NCBI GenBank assembly: GCA_900230115.1
Contig: LT907983.1
Location: forward strand, 4,134,774 to 4,198,773
Direction of reading: 5' to 3'
Length of the DNA: 64,000 bases
Origin: Spirosomataceae bacterium TFI 002
GTDB lineage: Bacteria; Bacteroidota; Bacteroidia; Cytophagales; Spirosomataceae
Position 1 is the first letter of the stretch. Each line of letters opens with the position of its first letter. The notes under the pieces are model-generated. The model made no database searches. It was not told where the DNA came from and saw only the letters and a list, made by a program, of their open reading frames with translations. The position numbers and the translations under genes are program-made. Shown piece by piece: positions 53,115 through 61,956 of this stretch.

Positions 53115-55730
53115 TTAGTTATTACAACCCTGAATGTAAGCATGGAAAACAGTGCCATTAGCAGCTTCAAACGTTGTTCCTCCACCAGTTGTGCTGGGCT
53201 CCAAAGTGATGGACTTTCCTGCACTCATATTCACATTGGCAGTTCCTGTTATTTTATTGCTTGCTTGAATCGTTTCAGAGGCTTCAAAAGTCGTTGTTCC
53301 TGTGTTTTTATCATCTACAGTACTAATCAATACAAGTGTAGTTGGACATGGTGTATTACTTTGGTTGATTTTTGTTGAAAATACGCCTCTACCATGCGTA
53401 GCAACTACTAGGGTATTATCCGACGGTCTAAATTTAAGCATGTCGCATCTCACGTTTGCAAGGTTTGCGTTAGTTACGGCCCATTGAGGATTTGCAAGCG
53501 TAATGTCGGAAGTTGACCATACACCCAATTCTGTTGCAAGAAATACTTGTTTAGGATCTACTGGGTTTACAAAACAATACCTAATTGGTACGTTTGCCAA
53601 CCCATGAGTTGTCTCATCTTTTGATATCCACGTAGCACCTCCGTCGGTAGTGTAAAATACTGATTTGATGTTGTAGTTGGATTTTGTAACCACAATTGTG
53701 TTTTCATTTGGCCCAAAATCTAACGAAGAAACATTACCATTTGCAGTGGTATTATAGTCCATAATCTTCGTAATACTAGAAAGTGTTTGATTCCCAGAGG
53801 TATTGAGACCTGTTACTTTATAGACATCCCCTTCAACAGTACCTATAAACATATTTCCAGCAGTCAATCCAAGCTTTATAAATGATATATCTAAGGCACC
53901 CACACCTGTAACAGTAACATTGGATGTAGTGTAAGTGTGGTTGGGAGAAGTACCAGCAATGTGATAACGGAAAAACTTGGTGTCAGACTCAGAGTCCAAT
54001 GTATTGTTATGCCATAAGGTATGATTTTGAGAATCATAATCTGCAGGGTTTATAAACTTGCCTCTGTTACTATATTGGGGATCCATTTCTTCACCATAGA
54101 GGTCGAGATCAACGGTTCCCTTCTTGGATAGCTTAGGTGTCACGTTGGTGTAGTTACTGATTATAATTGTTGTATCTATTTTATCAATAAATGTAAGCCC
54201 TCCGTCTCCAGAGTTTACTTCTAGTCCAGGCCCTATTGTGTTATATGGAGTATTAATAGCCCTAGTTCCATTATCTTGTGCTCCAGCAACTACAGTTCCT
54301 GAGTTAGCATATTTATTTATATCTACAGAAAAGAATTGTGTTACATTATAATTCTTATTTCGTTTAATGAAAGTAGGATAAGTTGTGGCTCCTGAATTTC
54401 CCCAGTTTGCTGAGTAATAAACTCCACCGTCGTTTCCAAAAACAGCTTCATTTGGATATCCAGGACGTGCTGCAAAAGAGTGATGATCTACATGCATTAA
54501 TGCTCCTTGAGCTGAGTAACCAATTTTTGGCAACCAATTGTCCCCACCATCAACTGTTATACTCATAGTAATTGCTGCTGCATACAAAATATCGGGATCT
54601 GTTTCGTGAGTTCCTAATATTAAATCATACGAGCCTTGATCACCTACAAACTGTTTTACTCCGCCTCCATTTAAGTCGTCGTATGTAGGCACGGCTATAT
54701 CTGTCCATGTTACTCCAGCGTTTGTACTTTTCTTGAAAAACTTAACACCTACTTCTCCGCTATTTGCCGATACTGCATAAATAACTTGGTTAGCCCCAGA
54801 AGTACTAGGAGCTAGAGCTATTTCTACTCTTCCATTTTGTGTTATCCCTGATGGAGTTATAACTGTAAATCCTGAGATGGTATTGTCTGTTGATTTATAT
54901 AGATAAGGTGCTGATTGACCAGTTCCCTCGGCAATGTAAAGAATACCATCAGAGCCTAATTCAATATCTGAAATAGTTTCTGAGTATCCATCAGGAGGAA
55001 CATTTGGTCCAGAGAGTGAACTCCAAGATGTTCCTCCGTTAGTAGATTTATAAACCCCCAAATAGGTCAATGCATAAATATCCCCGTTTGAATTGACAAT
55101 GATTTTAAATATTTCTCGCCATCTAGAAGCTAGGCTGTTGGTCGTATAGTCAGGAATTGTAGAACTTAGTCTTGTCCAGTTAGTCCCACCATTCGTGCTT
55201 TTCCATATTCCTCCACCACCAGTTCCACTTGAGCCAGTATTGTCAGTAGAACTTGTACCTCCTCTTTCGCCCGTTCCTACGTACATTATTTGCGGATTGC
55301 TTGGGTCATAGGTAATGTATCCAATTGCAATGTTATCCCAAAAATCATCAACTTTTGTCCAAGCTACATTTGCATCGGTAATGTCATTGTTATACCATAG
55401 CCCACCAGAAACTCCTCCAGCCCATACTTTTTTTGTTGTAGGGTCATTTGGATCCCACATGATAGCTCTAGTTCTTCCACCTACGTCATTTGGCCCTCTT
55501 TCTACCCAAGATACATTAGGGACAGCTCCCATTAATTGTATCATTTTAGACATGAGTCCTCTCGATTTTTCCAATTCATCTCTGGGCACAAGACCAGTTT
55601 TGGGGTCTTTTGTCATGTTGTATTCAAAATTAGCCCTAGCCATTGGGTTGTCTTTTTTCTTTTGGGCAATAGCCAAACTACTTAAAAGTAGAAGTGATAT
55701 TAGGCAGGATGATAAAAGGTTATTTTTCAT
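53115..55730 (-). CDS. Secreted sortilin/BNR beta-propeller protein with Gly-Cys C-terminal domain
   Basis: An 871-residue exported protein. The signal peptide (residues 1-22) ends SLAIAQ. Several propeller repeats of the BNR/VPS10 type follow: GGIWKSTNGGTNWTRL, GVYKSTNGGTSWSSL, SVFYTTDGGATWISKDE and LGVWSTSDITLANPQW. The first part (WVERGPNDVGGRTRAIMWDP) is common in secreted Cytophagales propellers. The last 70 residues form a small domain (NMSAGKSITLEPS, FEAANGTVFHAYI) ending GCNN, like the 3588-5966 protein. There is no catalytic signature. Its start is 16 bases after the LytTR gene at 55747, so the two are co-transcribed. Confidence 0.8.
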   Translation of the reverse strand: MKNNLLSSCLISLLLLSSLAIAQKKKDNPMARANFEYNMTKDPKTGLVPRDELEKSRGLMSKMIQLMGAVPNVSWVERGPNDVGGRTRAIMWDPNDPTTKKVWAGGVSGGLWYNNDITDANVAWTKVDDFWDNIAIGYITYDPSNPQIMYVGTGERGGTSSTDNTGSSGTGGGGIWKSTNGGTNWTRLSSTIPDYTTNSLASRWREIFKIIVNSNGDIYALTYLGVYKSTNGGTSWSSLSGPNVPPDGYSETISDIELGSDGILYIAEGTGQSAPYLYKSTDNTISGFTVITPSGITQNGRVEIALAPSTSGANQVIYAVSANSGEVGVKFFKKSTNAGVTWTDIAVPTYDDLNGGGVKQFVGDQGSYDLILGTHETDPDILYAAAITMSITVDGGDNWLPKIGYSAQGALMHVDHHSFAARPGYPNEAVFGNDGGVYYSANWGNSGATTYPTFIKRNKNYNVTQFFSVDINKYANSGTVVAGAQDNGTRAINTPYNTIGPGLEVNSGDGGLTFIDKIDTTIIISNYTNVTPKLSKKGTVDLDLYGEEMDPQYSNRGKFINPADYDSQNHTLWHNNTLDSESDTKFFRYHIAGTSPNHTYTTSNVTVTGVGALDISFIKLGLTAGNMFIGTVEGDVYKVTGLNTSGNQTLSSITKIMDYNTTANGNVSSLDFGPNENTIVVTKSNYNIKSVFYTTDGGATWISKDETTHGLANVPIRYCFVNPVDPKQVFLATELGVWSTSDITLANPQWAVTNANLANVRCDMLKFRPSDNTLVVATHGRGVFSTKINQSNTPCPTTLVLISTVDDKNTGTTTFEASETIQASNKITGTANVNMSAGKSITLEPSTTGGGTTFEAANGTVFHAYIQGCNN

Positions 55731-55746
55731 TTTTATTGATATAAGA

Positions 55747-56115
55747 TTAATTCACTTTGTTCTTTTCAAATTTTAGGTATTGGGCTTTTGTCTTGTTGAA
55801 GTTTTCAATATTTAGTGAGATAGTTTCTTTTCTTCTTCTGCTTATTTGAATTTTTCTATCATTAATACTGATACATTCTTCATCGTAGTTAGTGACGAAG
55901 TTCAAGTTTATTATGGTATTTCTATTTGGTCTTATGAAAGTCTGATGATCCAATAGTCGCTCTTGTAGCTTTCCTAAATGATATGCAACTACGATTTGTG
56001 GACCACTTGTTAATGTTAAAAGAGTGTAGTTGATTTCTGCTTGCATAAGTATTATATCCTGGGCAATAACTTCTGTTCTTGCACCAATATGAATCACTCT
56101 TCTGTCTTGGATCAT
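55747..56115 (-). CDS. Stand-alone LytTR DNA-binding protein
   Basis: A 122-residue protein consisting of a LytTR domain. Visible are VIAQDIILMQAEINYTLLTL, QTFIRPNRNTIINLNFV, the CISINDRKIQISRRRKETI strand and a short C-terminal tail (KTKAQYLKFEKNK). No receiver or membrane part is present. It is the first gene of the LytTR-beta-propeller unit and divergent from the histidine kinase gene, with a palindromic site between them. It may bind near its own start, but no direct-repeat pair of the usual LytTR type was confirmed. Confidence 0.85.
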   Translation of the reverse strand: MIQDRRVIHIGARTEVIAQDIILMQAEINYTLLTLTSGPQIVVAYHLGKLQERLLDHQTFIRPNRNTIINLNFVTNYDEECISINDRKIQISRRRKETISLNIENFNKTKAQYLKFEKNKVN

Positions 56116-56231
56116 GGTTTAGTTTTATCCTCGGGTAGAAACAAAAATTTAGTTTAAAATGAATAAATCGTGTTGCTGCCCATGCACGTTTAAAATTTAG
56201 ACAAATGTATTGAGATGATTAATTCCAAAAT

Positions 56232-56248
56232 ATAGGGGGTAACCCCCT
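56232..56248. promoter_or_regulatory. TAGGGGGT-A-ACCCCCTA palindrome
   Basis: A perfect 8+1+8 palindrome of unusually GC-rich character in an AT-rich intergenic region, 62 bases upstream of the histidine kinase start and 117 bases upstream of the divergent LytTR start. Its position suggests a dimeric regulator, perhaps the LuxR-type response regulator encoded two genes along. Confidence 0.5.
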
Positions 56249-56310
56249 AATTAAGATGATCTTTAGAATCTTCAGGATTTTCGTATTTACTTGCATGTGT
56301 CCAATATGAT

Positions 56311-58302
56311 ATGAAACTAAAAAAATCAGCTCTTTATTTGTTATTTAGTTTGCTTGCTATAATCTCAGCTTGCAATAACAAAACAGATTCCGTTAAGGTA
56401 GATGCAGTGTCTTCCGAACCAGCTCGTTCCGAAATGGATAGTCTGATAACTTGGTTTACTAGTGATGAGAATTTTAATAAAGATTTTTATCTTAAGAGGT
56501 TTTACAGCGAATTCAACTTATTGCTTAAAAAGGAGGATTTAGCCAATGCAGAAGAGCTTATATATGAAGTAGGTAGGTCGTTTACGGTTAATCGTAAATC
56601 TGATAGTACTTTTATAAAAACTAATCTGGATTTTTTGGAGCAATATGAAGATTCAATTTGCGACGGCCATAAATCGGGGATTATGGTCAATTTGGGCATA
56701 TTGTATTATTATTTGGAGGATTTTAAATCTTCGAATTATTATCATTATAAAACTATTGAGAGCCAATCAAAAGATCATTTTACAATTGAGAATAAAAGTT
56801 TGGCGTATAATGAACTTAGCTATGGTTACCTGGACGAGGGGAAATACGACAAAAGCCTAGAAATGGCGTTTAAAGCCTTGGAAAGCTATGATAGTATACT
56901 TGATACTTTGGGAGTTGGAAATGCTTACCATGCAATAGGATGTATTTATTCCAAATTGGGAGATGTTGCTAATGCAGAAATTAATCACCAAAAATCTGTT
57001 TCTATTTTAACTTCTATCGATAGCTATGAATCTGTTTTTCTTAACTACCTCAGCTTGTTAGACTTGTATGCCCAAAACGAAGACGACAAATTAGATTCCC
57101 TTATCGATTTGGCTTTTGAATTACAACAAGACAAAGGTCTCGATTTAGATTATTATGAGATTTATGCCAAAGGTTGGAAAGCTCTAAGTTTGTTGAAACA
57201 TGGCGATTACGACAAAGCACATGAATTAATTTATAGTGTAAAGCCTAAATTCGACAAACTGGATGAAACTTTTTTTCACGAAACGTATATTGAAGCAGCC
57301 ACCTTGCTTGATAAATTAACAGGAAGTAATACGATTTCACCTAAAGTATATCAAGATGCAATTCCAAAGTATATAAAGAATAATGATCTTCCAGGCTTAT
57401 CAACCTGCTATTTCGCATTAAAAAACCAAGCCCTCGACAAAAAGGACTATAAAAATGCTTTTCTCTACGGAGAGAAGTTACAAGAAGTGGAAGACAGCTT
57501 GTCCAACATGAAGCTGATTCTCAAGACAAAAGAACTGGACAAACAGTATAAAATAGTGGCAAAAGACCAAGAAATTATCAAACAAAAGAATCAAATAAAT
57601 CAAAAAAACATTTATATGGGTCTTCTCATCGCCGGCTTAACGTCAATGGTGGTTGGCTTTCTAGTTTATTATTCGTTACAAAAAAGAAATTCTCTAAAAA
57701 AAGTAGAGCTGAGTAATCAGCTATTCACAAAGCAACTAATTGAAAATACGGAAGCAGAAAGGAAACGTATTGCTGCCGACCTACATGATAGCGTAAGTCA
57801 TGACCTCCTTAATTTGAAGAATTTGATGAATCAAGATTTGAATGATTCAAAAACGAAAATTGATGCCATCATTAACAATGTTAGGGGAATTAGTAGAAAC
57901 CTGCATCCTGCCATGTTTGACAAAGTGGGCTTACTTGCGAGCATAGAGCAGTTGGTAGAACAATTCCAAAACACGAATGATTTTTTTATTTCAACTGATA
58001 TAAACTATACGGGCTCACTAAAAACGGATGATGAATTACATATTTATAGGATAATTCAAGAAGCAATTACTAATATCATAAAACACTCTAGAGCTCATGC
58101 AGCTAAAATCCGAATGGCTAAAAATGGCAACGGTTATATACTAGAGATTGTAGATAATGGAACTGGTTTTAATGTACAGGAAGTATTAAGCGAGGGTAGA
58201 AGTTTTGGGCTCAATAATATAATTGAAAGAGCAAAAGCTATAGGAGGAAAAGCAATCATGAAATCTTCCAATGAAGGAACAAAAATTACAATTTTAATTT
58301 AA
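56311..58302 (+). CDS. TPR-containing sensor histidine kinase (NarX/HisKA_3 type)
   Basis: A 663-residue membrane kinase. The N-terminus has a lipobox-like signal (LLAIISAC, Cys21). Residues about 40-400 are tetratricopeptide-like helical repeats (AYNELSYGYLDEGKYDKSLEMA, AYHAIGCIYSKLGDVANAE) outside the inner membrane. A coiled region and membrane helix follow (residues 434-455). The HisKA_3 dimerisation motif ERKRIAADLHDSVSHDLL carries phospho-acceptor His492. The ATP domain has N-box HRIIQEAITNIIKHS-like sequence and DNGTGFN, RSFGLNNIIERA. It is paired with the downstream response regulator, four bases away. Confidence 0.92.
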   Translation: MKLKKSALYLLFSLLAIISACNNKTDSVKVDAVSSEPARSEMDSLITWFTSDENFNKDFYLKRFYSEFNLLLKKEDLANAEELIYEVGRSFTVNRKSDSTFIKTNLDFLEQYEDSICDGHKSGIMVNLGILYYYLEDFKSSNYYHYKTIESQSKDHFTIENKSLAYNELSYGYLDEGKYDKSLEMAFKALESYDSILDTLGVGNAYHAIGCIYSKLGDVANAEINHQKSVSILTSIDSYESVFLNYLSLLDLYAQNEDDKLDSLIDLAFELQQDKGLDLDYYEIYAKGWKALSLLKHGDYDKAHELIYSVKPKFDKLDETFFHETYIEAATLLDKLTGSNTISPKVYQDAIPKYIKNNDLPGLSTCYFALKNQALDKKDYKNAFLYGEKLQEVEDSLSNMKLILKTKELDKQYKIVAKDQEIIKQKNQINQKNIYMGLLIAGLTSMVVGFLVYYSLQKRNSLKKVELSNQLFTKQLIENTEAERKRIAADLHDSVSHDLLNLKNLMNQDLNDSKTKIDAIINNVRGISRNLHPAMFDKVGLLASIEQLVEQFQNTNDFFISTDINYTGSLKTDDELHIYRIIQEAITNIIKHSRAHAAKIRMAKNGNGYILEIVDNGTGFNVQEVLSEGRSFGLNNIIERAKAIGGKAIMKSSNEGTKITILI

Positions 58303-58306
58303 TGCA

Positions 58307-58933
58307 ATGACATTATTATTAGCCGATGATCATCCTTTGACTCTTAGTGGTACAAAGGCCTTTTTAGAAAGTTTGGGTTATGAAATTGAAGATTCGTGTA
58401 GTAATGGTATAACGGCATTTAGTACAATTCAAATTAGAAAGCCAGACATTGCGATCTTAGATATAACTATGCCGGGGATGGACGGTTTGGAAATTCTTGA
58501 GAAAATGAATCTCAAAAAATCCAAGACCAAGGTTATTTTTCTAACCATGCTTAACGAACTATCGGTATTTCGAAAAGCTGTTTCATTAGGTGCGTATGGC
58601 TATGTATTGAAAGAGAATGCAAATGAAGAATTGGACTTTTGTATCAAAGAAGTGATGAAAGGGAACAAGTATTCGAGCAAAAATTTAAATAAAAATATTT
58701 ACCTAGATAGTTCTCAGGAAAATGGAGGCGATCTTGTAAAATTAACATTTTCAGAAAAGAAAATACTTGAGCTCATTGGCCAGCAAAAAACATCAAACCA
58801 AATAGCCAAAATGCTATTTATTTCAGAGAAAACTGTGGAAGGTCACAGGTCTAAGATTATTCAAAAACTCGAGATCCCAAAAGAAAAAAATGCTCTTCTA
58901 ATTTGGGCAGTGAAGTTTTATACTAAAAATTAA
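58307..58933 (+). CDS. LuxR/NarL-family response regulator
   Basis: A 208-residue two-component regulator. The receiver domain begins LLLADDHPLTLSGTK, the phosphorylation site is Asp52 in AILDITMPGMDG, and the switch Thr and Lys are in FLTMLNE and YVLKENA. The C-terminal helix-turn-helix reads LTFSEKKILELIGQQKTSNQ and ISEKTVEGHRSKIIQKL. It is the cognate partner of the upstream kinase. The TAGGGGGT palindrome upstream of the kinase gene is a candidate target. It converges on marC with a seven-base gap. Confidence 0.94.
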   Translation: MTLLLADDHPLTLSGTKAFLESLGYEIEDSCSNGITAFSTIQIRKPDIAILDITMPGMDGLEILEKMNLKKSKTKVIFLTMLNELSVFRKAVSLGAYGYVLKENANEELDFCIKEVMKGNKYSSKNLNKNIYLDSSQENGGDLVKLTFSEKKILELIGQQKTSNQIAKMLFISEKTVEGHRSKIIQKLEIPKEKNALLIWAVKFYTKN

Positions 58934-58936
58934 AAC

Positions 58937-58985
58937 TGCTTTAAATGTCAAAACCCAAATTGCTCTTTATCAACTTTATAGCTAT
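58937..58985 (+). repeat. 49-bp direct repeat, right copy (marC 3' end)
   Basis: Counterpart of 52711-52758, 6.2 kb away in the same orientation. It covers the intact marC stop codon and its last codons. The two copies bracket the whole LytTR, beta-propeller, kinase and regulator segment. Confidence 0.85.
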
Positions 58986-59522
58986 TGCGATAAGGATAAG
59001 ACCAAATACCTTTTGAAGAACTTCAATGGTTCCCGGGCTCATTTTTCTATCGATCCATTTGATACTTTTAAGAACGATATAGACGAAGATCATATTTATT
59101 ACTATTCCAATAATAATGTTCTCAACGTTATAGGCTGCTTTTAAGGAAAGTATGGTTGTCATGGAACCTGATCCAGCTATTACGGGGAATACAAGAGGAA
59201 CAATGGCAGATGGTTTCGCATTGGGATCTGGGTTGGCCTTAAATATCTCATGACCAAGGATCATTTCAAAACCCATTAGCAAAAGAATAATTCCCCCTGC
59301 CACAGCAAATGATTTGATATCTACCCCAAATAGGTTTAAGATTTCGGCACCTACAAAAAGGTAAACGATCATTAAAATCAAAGAAGTTATTGTGACACTT
59401 TCGGCGTTGATATAACCAATTTTCTTCTTGATTTTTAAAATCACAGGTATGCTTCCAAGTATATCAATAATGGAAAACATGATAAGCGAAACAGAGAATA
59501 TCTCTTTGAAATTAAAGTTCAA
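58941..59522 (-). CDS. MarC-family integral membrane protein
   Basis: A 193-residue membrane protein with six predicted helices in the MarC pattern: FSVSLIMFSIIDILGSIPVIL, then KSFAVAGGIILLLMGFEMILG, PSAIVPLVFPVIAGSGSMTT and the C-terminal FGLILIAIAIKLIKS. The function of the family is not established. The start is a TTG at 59522, chosen because the family normally begins NFN-FKEIFSVSL. The next ATG lies well inside the first helix. It begins one base after the stop of the upstream aminotransferase gene, so they are co-transcribed. Confidence 0.9.
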   Translation of the reverse strand: MNFNFKEIFSVSLIMFSIIDILGSIPVILKIKKKIGYINAESVTITSLILMIVYLFVGAEILNLFGVDIKSFAVAGGIILLLMGFEMILGHEIFKANPDPNAKPSAIVPLVFPVIAGSGSMTTILSLKAAYNVENIIIGIVINMIFVYIVLKSIKWIDRKMSPGTIEVLQKVFGLILIAIAIKLIKSNLGFDI

Positions 59523-59523
59523 A

Positions 59524-60576
59524 TCAGATGGTGCCTAAAAAGGCTTTAAGTTGATGAAAATCGTCGGGATTATGGGCTGGGAAATTGGCAATTCTAAATG
59601 AGTTTTCTTTCCACTCTCCATAACCACGCCCCAAAATTATTTCGTTTTTTTGAGCTTTTTCATGAATTCGCCGAATAATATTTTCCGAAGCAGCGATAGA
59701 CAACACAGTCTCTGATCTACATTCTTCTGCCGAAATGAGTGGATTTAATAGATTATGCTGATCTATAAAATCATAGAGATGTTTTGAATTGCTTTTAACC
59801 CTTTTATCAATTTTTGAAATATCTTCAAAATTCTTTGCTACCTCGTTCAAAAGGTAGATCAAAAGTATATTTGGAGTATAATGAGTTTGGTATTTTTCGA
59901 AGTTTGTTGCTATGGTAAGAAAGCTATTATAGTGATTTTTCTCACCTAGTTCGGTCGCCTTACTGAGTATTCTGTCAGACACCACCATTATACCCATTCC
60001 AGATGGTAGACCTAGGCATTTTTGAGTAGAACAAAGCCATACATCACCTTGGTCCCAAGGAAGTAATAAGCCTCCAAGTGAGGAAGTGGCGTCTATAAAG
60101 CGGTATGTGTCAGGGCTTATGCCATCGAGATGATTCGTTTTGACACTTGAACCATTGGATGTTTCATTGTGAATAAAACAAAGGCAATCATTGGACTCAT
60201 CAATATCTACCTTGACTAAAGTTTCGTTGATTTCGAATCGTGAGCCTCTTATTTCTTCAAGAAAAGGAGTATGATTAGTTACGGCGTACTTAAACCATTT
60301 TTTGCCAAAAGCCCCATTGTAAGCAAATTGCACTTTACCATGGAGTAAAGATTGATTCACAATCTCCCAACATTCAGTTGCTGAAGAAGTAAAGTACACT
60401 GAATAGTTTGCCGGAATAGCTTGTGCTGTTTTGAAATTCTCAATTGTGTTTTTGAGAAGATTCATGAAGCTATCGCTTCTATGATTTTGCTCAAGAATTC
60501 CGCTTTCAAATGCTTCCGCAGTCCACTGTTTTACCTGCGGATAGATTTTAGAAGGACCTGGATAGAAATTGAGCAT
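59524..60576 (-). CDS. SerC-like phosphoserine aminotransferase
   Basis: A 350-residue class V aminotransferase-fold PLP enzyme similar to SerC, which makes phosphoserine in serine synthesis. It opens LNFYPGPSKIYPQV, the SerC hallmark. Later motifs are CFIHNETSNGSSV, FIDATSSLGGLLLPW and CSTQKCLGLPSGMGIMV, carrying the Schiff-base Lys. Length is close to SerC. I leave the symbol blank because related enzymes with other substrates share this fold. It is the first gene of a unit with marC. Confidence 0.85.
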   Translation of the reverse strand: MLNFYPGPSKIYPQVKQWTAEAFESGILEQNHRSDSFMNLLKNTIENFKTAQAIPANYSVYFTSSATECWEIVNQSLLHGKVQFAYNGAFGKKWFKYAVTNHTPFLEEIRGSRFEINETLVKVDIDESNDCLCFIHNETSNGSSVKTNHLDGISPDTYRFIDATSSLGGLLLPWDQGDVWLCSTQKCLGLPSGMGIMVVSDRILSKATELGEKNHYNSFLTIATNFEKYQTHYTPNILLIYLLNEVAKNFEDISKIDKRVKSNSKHLYDFIDQHNLLNPLISAEECRSETVLSIAASENIIRRIHEKAQKNEIILGRGYGEWKENSFRIANFPAHNPDDFHQLKAFLGTI

Positions 60577-60619
60577 TATTCAAAATTAGAATTCTACTGC
60601 AATTTATAGCTTATTATTC

Positions 60620-61930
60620 CTATGCCAAAGCTTCTTCAGGCAAGCTTGTTTTGATCCTTGCTTTTAGATCATTTAAGATGGTATAAAGCCCAAAATATGT
60701 TCGGTTGATATACAAGCCATGTTGCGAACCACGAGCTGCATTTGCATTCTTTAACTCATCTACCTTGCTCACGTATTCGAAAAAGCTATATACTTCTTCC
60801 ACATATCCATCTTCACCAAAATCAAAATGCTCTGTTGCGAAGGGCCTTCCGAGTATTTCTACCATTTTTTTGAAAAGGTCAGAAAAGAAAAGCTGCAGTT
60901 CTGGGCTGTCTTCTTCAAGGATAAATTCTAGTTCGCGGAAAATATCCTGCATTTTGGCCTCGTTTTTCCAAATGTTAGGATTGATAAGGGCAAAATAGTT
61001 TTCATAGAAGTGCTCAGGAATCTCTTTGATGCAGCCAAAATCGATAATTCCCAACTTCCCTTTATCATCGAAAAGGAAGTTTCCTGGATGAGGGTCGGCA
61101 TGTACTGCTCGTAACTCGTGAATTTGGAAATGATAGAAATCCCATAAAGCTTGACCTACTTGGTCTCTTGCTTCTTGGCTTGGATTGGTCTGCAAAAACT
61201 CTTTCAAATGCTTTCCTTCAATCCAGTCCATGGTAATAATCCTGTTGGAGGATAACTCTGGATAGTAGGAAGGGAAATATAAATTTGGAATATGTGCCGA
61301 TGCTTGTGTGAGTTCTATTGAGCGTCTTAACTCCAATTCGTAATCTGCTTCTTCCAATAGTTTCCCTTCTACTTCCTTAAAGTAGCGGTCAATCTCTGCA
61401 TCATTAAGATTAAGTAAAGAAACAGCCAATGGACGAGCCATTTTTAAATCGGAACTTATGCTATCTGCCACCCCAGGATATTGCACTTTTACGGCTAACT
61501 TTTTGCCATTTTTACTAGCAGAATGCACTTGGCCTATGCTAGCAGCATTACTTGCTTCAAAATTGAAGGTATCAAATAACTCCGATGGCGATTTACCAAA
61601 TGTAGACTTGAATGTTTTCATGACTAATGGAGCACTGAGTGGTGGTGCTGAGTACTGTGACATTGAAAACTTGTTGGAATATGCTTTTGGTAACAAGCTT
61701 TTATCCATGCTCATCATCTGTGCCATTTTAAGAGCACTGCCTTTTAATTCACTGAGTGCTTCATACACATCCTTGGCGTTATCGGCATGTAATTGTTCTT
61801 TGGTCAATGACGAATCAAAAAGTTTTTTTCCAAAGTGCTTCACGTAGTTTCCGCCAACTTTTATACTTGCTTTGGCGAACTTGGAGGCTCTTGCAACCTT
61901 TCCGGTTGGTATTTTATCTTGGGCTTTCAT
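60620..61930 (-). CDS. ABC1/AarF/UbiB-family atypical kinase
   Basis: A 436-residue atypical protein-kinase-like protein of the ABC1/UbiB family. Family motifs are ELKGSALKMAQMMSMD (the KxGQ motif here reads KMAQ, with Ala for Gly), NAASIGQVHSA, KLAVKVQYPGV with the ATP Lys, VHADPHPGNFL and LGIIDFGC with the metal Asp. UbiB members support quinone synthesis and lipid handling. It follows the TetR gene by 26 bases and is the last gene of the MpaB-like/TetR/kinase unit. Confidence 0.92.
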   Translation of the reverse strand: MKAQDKIPTGKVARASKFAKASIKVGGNYVKHFGKKLFDSSLTKEQLHADNAKDVYEALSELKGSALKMAQMMSMDKSLLPKAYSNKFSMSQYSAPPLSAPLVMKTFKSTFGKSPSELFDTFNFEASNAASIGQVHSASKNGKKLAVKVQYPGVADSISSDLKMARPLAVSLLNLNDAEIDRYFKEVEGKLLEEADYELELRRSIELTQASAHIPNLYFPSYYPELSSNRIITMDWIEGKHLKEFLQTNPSQEARDQVGQALWDFYHFQIHELRAVHADPHPGNFLFDDKGKLGIIDFGCIKEIPEHFYENYFALINPNIWKNEAKMQDIFRELEFILEEDSPELQLFFSDLFKKMVEILGRPFATEHFDFGEDGYVEEVYSFFEYVSKVDELKNANAARGSQHGLYINRTYFGLYTILNDLKARIKTSLPEEALA

Positions 61931-61956
61931 TATTTGTGTTGCTTTACGGGCTTTGC

